Shown here: positions 13,056 to 17,317 of the stretch, piece after piece
Numbering within the stretch: position 1 is the stretch's first letter
Layout of the letters: each line of letters opens with the position of its first letter
From: RI-283 sp964487925
GTDB lineage: Bacteria; Pseudomonadota; Gammaproteobacteria; SZUA-140
Reading direction: 5' to 3'
DNA: 17,317 nucleotides
Assembly (NCBI GenBank): GCA_964487925.1
Contig: CAZASZ010000044.1
Span: 1 to 17,317 of the forward strand
Made by a program: the position numbers and the translations under genes
Notes under the pieces: generated by a model
The model's input: the letters and a program-made list of their open reading frames with translations, nothing else
Database searches by the model: none
Told to the model about the DNA's origin: nothing

Positions 13056-14276
13056 CTAGAAACTGAGCTGGCCTCGAACACCATAGACGGTGACCGATGC
13101 GCTATCTGCATTGCCACTGTTGTTGGTAATGACCTGAATGTCGGGCGTCAGCGTAAAGTGGTCGGAGAACCCAAGCTTGTAGTAGAGCTCGGCATGTGAC
13201 TCATCATCCTGATTGGTGACGCCCATCTGGGTCTTGATAAACGGGTCGTTATTGACATTGATCTGACCGTAACCGAGGCCGATTACGTCATCCTCGCGCC
13301 CCCAATTGGCGCCACTGGCAGATGCGCCAACACTCCAAACCGACTCGACGGTGTTTTCAGCCAAGTCATTCTTCTGGTTTGAATAACGAGCAAAGAGGCC
13401 AATTTCTCCGGGCAAGGCCTGATCGAAACTGATGCCCCAAGCAGTGTTCGAGGACACCGTACCGCTGATGTTTCCGCCCACATCCACACTGGCCCCGGCG
13501 ATCTTATGGAAACGGCGCTGGTCCTGAATCACGTAGAATCGATAGTTGCCATCCAGCCCACCGAAACCGGGCTTGACGTTTGCCTGTACAACACCGTAAG
13601 GGCGGTTACCGAAGGAATCGAAACCTGCCCCGTTGCCATTAGCCAAGATAAACATGAGATCCAAGTGCTCGTCGGCGGCCACGCCTACGGCCATGCCGGG
13701 TGCATAGTAGCGATCCAGTTCGGCATAACTCGTGCCGGGCGAACGCGTGAAGATGGCCGACAGGAACTGATCGGTCTCGTCATTGGCGTAGGCATTGTCG
13801 TCATACATGCTGTGGACATCGAGCTTACCGAAGTCAACAACGAGCTGGCCGTCCATGTATTCCCCCTCGTAATACAACTGAGAGAGGCTCGGAGAGTTGA
13901 TATCGGTGACGCCGCTATTCGTGGCATCTGCGAAGGTATCGGTCACGAATGCATCGTAGTTGGCCGTCGACAGCGAACTCAGGCGGCCGTCGACACCGTT
14001 GCCGTTACCGGCCTCAAAGGCGGCGACAACCTTGCCTTCATTGCTGACCCGTGCCTCGAGACTGAGATCAAAGGAATAGGTCAAGTCGAGGGCATCTCCG
14101 GCGCCATTATCGTTACCGTCAGTACCCTGCAGGAACCAAGTGACCCCTCCTTCAATGCCGAGCCCCGCTACGTGATGCGAGATCAGATGCCCACCATCCT
14201 CTTCACCTTCATGAGCCATTGCGCCTCCGGACGTTATAGCAAGTGTGGCGACAAACGGCAGAACCATCTTTCTCAT
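13056..14276 (-). CDS. OprB-like outer-membrane porin, probable nickel channel
   Basis: 406 residues. The signal peptide MRKMVLPFVATLAITSGGAMA is followed by HEGEEDGGHLISHH, a His/acid-rich mature N-terminus. The rest is a beta-barrel rich in alternating strands (TYSFDLSLEARVSNEGKVVAAF, QLYYEGEYMDGQLVVDFGKLD, HAELYYKLGFSDHFTLTPDIQVI) and ends in GVRGQLSF, the terminal Phe needed for outer-membrane insertion. It resembles the carbohydrate-selective porin OprB group. As the first gene of the nickel operon, just behind a NikR-like operator, it more likely admits Ni2+ or a Ni complex; that is inference from context. ATG 14276 is chosen because GGAGA lies nine bases upstream; ATG 14291 overlaps that site and has no ribosome site of its own. 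Confidence 0.85.
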   Translation of the reverse strand: MRKMVLPFVATLAITSGGAMAHEGEEDGGHLISHHVAGLGIEGGVTWFLQGTDGNDNGAGDALDLTYSFDLSLEARVSNEGKVVAAFEAGNGNGVDGRLSSLSTANYDAFVTDTFADATNSGVTDINSPSLSQLYYEGEYMDGQLVVDFGKLDVHSMYDDNAYANDETDQFLSAIFTRSPGTSYAELDRYYAPGMAVGVAADEHLDLMFILANGNGAGFDSFGNRPYGVVQANVKPGFGGLDGNYRFYVIQDQRRFHKIAGASVDVGGNISGTVSSNTAWGISFDQALPGEIGLFARYSNQKNDLAENTVESVWSVGASASGANWGREDDVIGLGYGQINVNNDPFIKTQMGVTNQDDESHAELYYKLGFSDHFTLTPDIQVITNNSGNADSASVTVYGVRGQLSF

Positions 14277-14388
14277 AACAAACGTCTCCATTAGCGGAAT
14301 AAATTATCAATTAATATCATCGAATCCAGACTCGGATCGCGCCCTATACCTTCGGCAGATCAGGACAAGACTTAAACCCAAGTAATCC

Positions 14389-14415
14389 GTATGATGTTTT
14401 AATATTACCTCATAC
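14389..14415. promoter_or_regulatory. Candidate NikR operator GTATGA-N15-TCATAC
   Basis: GTATGA (14389-14394) and TCATAC (14410-14415) are perfect inverted half-sites of the E. coli NikR operator (GTATGA-N16-TCATAC); here the gap is 15 rather than 16. The site covers the -10 box of the - strand promoter at 14402-14430, the place a repressor would bind. No nikR gene is in the window. Confidence 0.7.
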
Positions 14416-14430
14416 TTCAATTTTATGCAA
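14402..14430 (-). promoter_or_regulatory. Promoter of the porin–nikKLMQO operon
   Basis: On the - strand, TTGCAT (14425-14430), 17 bases, then TAATAT (14402-14407). The RNA would start near 14395, giving a leader of about 120 bases before the porin ATG 14276. The -10 box lies within the NikR-like palindrome. Confidence 0.6.
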
Positions 14431-14517
14431 CATGTCGGCAGCCCTCCACGGTTCGACGACCTATAGATGACACCTAAAATTCGTTGGAAAAGGGCTTGCT
14501 GATTGACATAGGATTGC

Positions 14518-14536
14518 ATAGAATACCGCGTTCTAT
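14518..14536. repeat. Inverted repeat ATAGAA-N7-TTCTAT upstream of rpmE
   Basis: ATAGAA (14518-14523) and TTCTAT (14531-14536) are perfect six-base arms with TACCGCG between, just upstream of the rpmE -10 box. It could be an operator; the regulator is not known. Confidence 0.35.
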
Positions 14537-14550
14537 TGCGCCGGCCCCGC

Positions 14551-14559
14551 TGGCATAAT
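14551..14559 (+). promoter_or_regulatory. Extended -10 promoter of rpmE
   Basis: TG (14551-14552), one base, then CATAAT (14554-14559) make an extended -10 element; a weak -35 TTCTAT lies at 14531-14536 with a 17-base gap. RNA would start near 14566, about 40 bases before the L31 start. Confidence 0.5.
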
Positions 14560-14608
14560 GTTATACAGACCGAACAGGTCACCCGAAACAATCGAGAGGA
14601 AAATGGCG

Positions 14609-14812
14609 ATGAAGCCTGAGATTCATCCGGCGTACAACGAAATCACCGTGAACTGCAGTTGCGGCAATACCTTCAAGACCCGCTCAACAGCAGGACGCGA
14701 TCTGAGCCTGGACGTATGTTCCAAGTGTCACCCTTTTTACACCGGCAAGCAGAAGCTTGTCGATACCGCCGGACGTGTGGACAAGTTTCGCCAGAAGTAC
14801 GGTCTCAAGTAA
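14609..14812 (+). CDS. rpmE: 50S ribosomal protein L31, zinc-binding (C+) form
   Basis: 67 residues, MKPEIHPAYNEITVNCSCGN..., aligning along its length with E. coli L31. The four zinc Cys are at 16, 18, 37 and 40 (NCSCG and CSKCHPF), so this is the zinc-holding form and not the zinc-free paralogue made under zinc starvation. It belongs to the large ribosomal subunit and takes part in the bridge to the small subunit. ATG 14609 places the Cys exactly as in the family and has GAGG nine bases before; ATG 14603, two codons earlier, is too close to that site. The gene stands alone between a divergent nickel operon and its own terminator. Confidence 0.97.
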   Translation: MKPEIHPAYNEITVNCSCGNTFKTRSTAGRDLSLDVCSKCHPFYTGKQKLVDTAGRVDKFRQKYGLK

Positions 14813-14843
14813 TAGGTTGCCCCGACCGGCCGCACACCTGAAT

Positions 14844-14870
14844 ACAGGCGCCCCCAGGGGCGCCTGTTTC
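14844..14870 (+). terminator. Rho-independent terminator of rpmE
   Basis: ACAGGCGCCCC (14844-14854) pairs with GGGGCGCCTGT (14857-14867) in a perfect eleven-pair GC-rich stem with a very tight loop, followed by TTTCATT. It ends only six bases before the start of the next gene. Confidence 0.85.
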
Positions 14871-14873
14871 ATT

Positions 14874-15695
14874 ATGAGCATCCTCGGACCCCTCACAAGA
14901 ATCTCCCTTTTCCTGCCGTTGGCCCTATTGTCGGGCCAATCAACGGTATTCGCAGCATGTCCGCCCCCTAATGTTGAAGAATATGCCAAGGTAGCTTACG
15001 TCTACGACGGCGACACTGTGCGACTCATGGACGGACGCCATATTCGTTTGATTGGCATCAACACACCCGAGCTTGCCCACAAAGGCAAGACCAAGCAACG
15101 CTCGCCGGAAAAGGATGAACCCTTGGCACAGGAGGCTCGACAAGCGGTCATTCGCTTGATCAAGCCATCGACGCGGATCGGCCTCCAGTTCGGTCCCGAC
15201 CGTGAAGACCGCCATCACCGGGGGCTTGCCCACGTCTTTCTCGCCGATGGCAGTAGTCTCGAAGCACACCTGCTTGAGACGGGTCTGGCCACCACTATCC
15301 CCATTCCGCCTAACGTGGTACGTCTGGATTGCTATCTCGAGGCCGAAAAAACAGCCGAGAAACGGGGCGCGGGCATTTGGAGCCACCCTTATTACCGGCC
15401 GCTGGCGGCAACTTCGGTCAAGCCCCGTGACCGAGGTTATCATCGGGTACGCGGGACCGTCGAACATGTCGGCCAAAGTCGAAAGTCGATCTGGCTGGAC
15501 TTCGTCGGGGGATTTTCTGCGCGTATCCCACGCAAGGATTTGGGCTACTTCAGAGACCTGAAACCCGAACGATGGTTAAATCGGGAAATCACGGTTCGCG
15601 GTTGGATCTCGTCGTATCATGGAGAGGCGCTCATGACGATCCGTCATCCCGCCCAGATCGAGAGCAGTGATCATACCCATGACGACCATGAATAA
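14874..15695 (+). CDS. Exported SNase-type thermonuclease with C-terminal extension
   Basis: 273 residues. A signal peptide of about 27-28 residues (ending TVFA before ACPP) sends it to the periplasm or outside. The SNase core has YDGDTVRL with Asp45 and Asp47, then IRLIGINTPE with Arg58 and Glu66, and RHHRGLAHV with Arg116; these match Asp19, Asp21, Arg35, Glu43 and Arg87 of staphylococcal nuclease. The calcium ligand Asp40 is replaced by Asn63, common in gram-negative members. A further domain of about 80 residues (YHRVRGTVEHVGQSRKSIWLDF ... EITVRGWISSY) looks like an OB-fold. The end SSDHTHDDHE is His/Asp-rich. ATG 14874 gives the signal peptide; a start at 14757 inside rpmE would not. No ribosome site is seen apart from AGGGG within the terminator stem. 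Its end overlaps bioA. Confidence 0.9.
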   Translation: MSILGPLTRISLFLPLALLSGQSTVFAACPPPNVEEYAKVAYVYDGDTVRLMDGRHIRLIGINTPELAHKGKTKQRSPEKDEPLAQEARQAVIRLIKPSTRIGLQFGPDREDRHHRGLAHVFLADGSSLEAHLLETGLATTIPIPPNVVRLDCYLEAEKTAEKRGAGIWSHPYYRPLAATSVKPRDRGYHRVRGTVEHVGQSRKSIWLDFVGGFSARIPRKDLGYFRDLKPERWLNREITVRGWISSYHGEALMTIRHPAQIESSDHTHDDHE

Positions 15696-17037
15696 CCACG
15701 AATTCATTAAACGGGACCTTGCCTGCCTCTGGCATCCATGCACCCAGATGAAGGATCACGAAGCCTACCCGCCGATTCCCATCCGGCGCGCCAACGGCGT
15801 CTGGCTCGAAGATCTGGATGGCAAACGCTATCTCGACGCGATCAGCTCCTGGTGGGTGAATCTGTTCGGTCACGCCAATCCACGGATCAATGCCGCCCTT
15901 CGCGAACAGCTCGAGCGCCTTGAGCACGTTTTACTGGCCGGATTCAGCCACGAACCCGCTGTAGAACTCGCCGAAAGACTCGTCGACCTAACCCCGGAGG
16001 GTCTCGTTCGCTGTTTCTACGCCGACAACGGTTCATCAGCCATCGAGGTTGCGCTCAAGATGAGCTACCACTATTGGCGCAACCAGGGAAAAGAATCGAG
16101 GACACGATTCATCAACCTCAGCAACAGCTACCATGGCGAGACATTGGGGGCGCTCTCGGTCGGCGACGTCTCACTCTACCGTGAGACCTACGGTCCCCTG
16201 CTGCTCGAACCTATCACGGTCAGTTCGCCAGATGATTATCTGCGCCCACGGGACGAGACGCCCGATGACTATCTCAAGCGCCGCTGCGACGAAATGGAAG
16301 CAGCGCTGGATCAGCATGCAGGGACGGTCTGTGCCGTGATTGTCGAGCCACTCGTGCAATGCGCCGGTTCGATGCGTATGTACGATCCAGCCTATCTGAC
16401 TTGGCTACGACAGGCCTGTGACCGCCATAACGTGCACCTGATCGCCGATGAGATCGCGGTCGGTTTCGGGCGCACAGGCACGATGTTCGCCTGCGAGCAG
16501 GCCGGGATCGCTCCGGATCTACTCTGCCTATCCAAAGGTCTGACCGGGGGCTACTTACCCCTGGCCGTGACTCTATGCACCGACCGAATCTACCAAGCCT
16601 TTTACGACGACTACGGCACTTTGCGGGCCTTCCTGCATTCGCACAGCTACACCGGGAACCCATTAGGCTGCAGCGCCGCGCTGGCTACACTGGACATTTT
16701 TTCCGAAGATAACGTCATTGAGCGGAACCGGGGATTAAGTCAGGTCATGGAGACGGCTGTGGCGGGCCTCGCCGACCACCCGCACATTGCCGATATCCGG
16801 CAACACGGTATGATCCTGGCAATGGAAATGGTCGCCGACAAGTCGGCTCGCCGCCCCTACCCTTGGCAGGAACGACGCGGCCAGCGCGTCTATCGCCATG
16901 GGCTCGAACATGGCATGTTACTGCGCCCGCTAGGCGACGTCGTCTACTTCATGCCACCTTATATTATCGACACTGAGGAGATCCGCCTATTGGCCCAAGT
17001 CGCGGCCGAGGGGATCGACATCGCAACCCAGGATTGA
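15679..17037 (+). CDS. bioA: Adenosylmethionine-8-amino-7-oxononanoate aminotransferase BioA
   Basis: 452 residues. This PLP enzyme turns 8-amino-7-oxononanoate (KAPA) into 7,8-diaminopelargonate in biotin synthesis, with S-adenosylmethionine as amino donor. Visible motifs: LWHPCTQM near the N-terminus, SSWWVNLFGHANP, the PLP phosphate turn DNGSSAIE, NSYHGET, Asp257 in ADEIAVGFGRTG that holds the PLP ring nitrogen, and the Schiff-base Lys286 in LSKGLTGGYLPL; HSYTGNPLGC follows. ATG 15679 is a guess among GTG 15667, ATG 15679 and ATG 15688; none has a clear ribosome site, and all overlap the thermonuclease gene end, so translation is probably coupled. rsmE begins seven bases after the stop, a bioA–rsmE order common in gammaproteobacteria. 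No other bio genes are in the window. Confidence 0.95.
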   Translation: MTTMNNHEFIKRDLACLWHPCTQMKDHEAYPPIPIRRANGVWLEDLDGKRYLDAISSWWVNLFGHANPRINAALREQLERLEHVLLAGFSHEPAVELAERLVDLTPEGLVRCFYADNGSSAIEVALKMSYHYWRNQGKESRTRFINLSNSYHGETLGALSVGDVSLYRETYGPLLLEPITVSSPDDYLRPRDETPDDYLKRRCDEMEAALDQHAGTVCAVIVEPLVQCAGSMRMYDPAYLTWLRQACDRHNVHLIADEIAVGFGRTGTMFACEQAGIAPDLLCLSKGLTGGYLPLAVTLCTDRIYQAFYDDYGTLRAFLHSHSYTGNPLGCSAALATLDIFSEDNVIERNRGLSQVMETAVAGLADHPHIADIRQHGMILAMEMVADKSARRPYPWQERRGQRVYRHGLEHGMLLRPLGDVVYFMPPYIIDTEEIRLLAQVAAEGIDIATQD

Positions 17038-17044
17038 TGGGCTC

Positions 17045-17317
17045 GTGAGCCAGACACCGCGCATTTATCAACCAAACCACCTGGGGGGCGACACTCAAGT
17101 TCTCCTGGATGAACAGGCCAGTCGGCACCTGCTCAGAGTGTTACGCTTACGGTCAGGCGCCGATCTGACCCTATTCAATGGTCGGGGTGGTGAGTATCAG
17201 GCGACGCTTGAAGAAGGCGGCCGCCACCAAGCCATTGCGCATATCACCGCATTCATTAACAACGAACGCGAGAGCCCCTTGCAAATCCATCTTGCCCAGG
17301 TCATCGCACGTGGCGAA
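17045..17317 (+). CDS. rsmE: 16S rRNA (uracil(1498)-N(3))-methyltransferase RsmE, N-terminal part (3' end outside window)
   Basis: 91 codons from GTG 17045 run open to the window end. The product begins MSQTPRIYQPNHL and contains the N-terminal PUA-like domain of RsmE: QASRHLLRVLRLRSGADLTLFNGRGGEYQATL, then SPLQIHLAQVIARGE, where the methyltransferase (SPOUT) part starts. RsmE methylates U1498 of 16S rRNA in the decoding centre, using S-adenosylmethionine. The GTG start gives the normal RsmE N-terminus; an ATG at 17037 is in another frame. It lies seven bases after bioA and is surely co-transcribed with it. Confidence 0.93.
   Translation, partial: MSQTPRIYQPNHLGGDTQVLLDEQASRHLLRVLRLRSGADLTLFNGRGGEYQATLEEGGRHQAIAHITAFINNERESPLQIHLAQVIARGE

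Noticed and set aside
12506..13059. Open frame on the + strand opposite nikK and similar ones opposite the porin (13506-14294)
   Set aside because: Opposite-strand shadows of genes with signal peptides and family motifs; their own products match nothing.
14292..14395. Possible cobalamin or NiCo riboswitch in the porin leader
   Set aside because: No B12-box (GCCACTG-like) and no NiCo riboswitch core were found; the leader shows only short weak stems.
14554..14575. Zur-like half-site AATGTTATAC upstream of rpmE
   Set aside because: Only one half resembles the Zur box; the other half is absent, and this L31 is the zinc-binding form, which Zur does not normally repress.

Overview
The window looks like a piece of a gammaproteobacterial chromosome, moderately GC-rich and densely coded. 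The bioA–rsmE pair, the rpmE/thermonuclease neighbourhood, the Blc-type lipocalin and the fused DUF523–DUF1722 protein all fit that class. I cannot place it more finely; a sulfur-oxidising or other autotrophic lineage would be only a guess. No rRNA, tRNA, CRISPR array, insertion sequence or phage integration was seen.

Left end (1–3101, + strand): metal export. The end of a CDF-family efflux protein is followed by a small CopZ-like copper chaperone and a CopA-type Cu(I) P1B-ATPase with two N-terminal metal-binding domains.

3111–7289: a probable light/B12-responsive stress locus. A MerR-family regulator on the + strand carries the adenosylcobalamin-binding signatures of CarH/LitR photoreceptors (W-x9-EH and E-x-H-x-x-G). 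Divergent to it, on the - strand, lie a small DUF2892 membrane protein, a periplasmic glutathione peroxidase, a DUF523–DUF1722 protein (TudS/RudS-like, a likely tRNA 4-thiouridine desulfidase), an uncharacterised conserved protein, and a Blc-type lipocalin lipoprotein. The last four are very tightly spaced. The two divergent promoters share a TGTACAATT element over their -10 boxes.

7340–14276 (- strand): a nickel uptake operon. Transcribed right to left, it holds an OprB-like outer-membrane porin, NikK, NikL, a small unknown cytosolic protein, NikM, NikQ, and a NikO ATPase with a remarkable histidine-rich tail (38 His in 95 residues). A D-2-hydroxyacid dehydrogenase closes the run. A GTATGA-N15-TCATAC palindrome, very close to the E. 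coli NikR operator, overlaps the -10 box of the promoter ahead of the porin. This argues for nickel rather than cobalt. Porin, NikK and NikL are each predicted to start with histidine after signal cleavage, and NikM starts Met-His. The simplest reading is a complete route for Ni2+ from outer-membrane pore through periplasmic capture to an ECF-type transporter, switched off when nickel is plentiful.

Right end (14609–17317, + strand): housekeeping. rpmE (ribosomal protein L31) with its own terminator, an exported SNase-type thermonuclease whose end overlaps bioA (biotin synthesis), then the beginning of rsmE (16S rRNA m3U1498 methyltransferase), cut by the window edge.

Gaps over 300 bases: only 14277–14608 (332 bases, two divergent promoters and the NikR-like operator). 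The 280 bases at 6086–6365 hold the divergent promoters of the light-stress locus.
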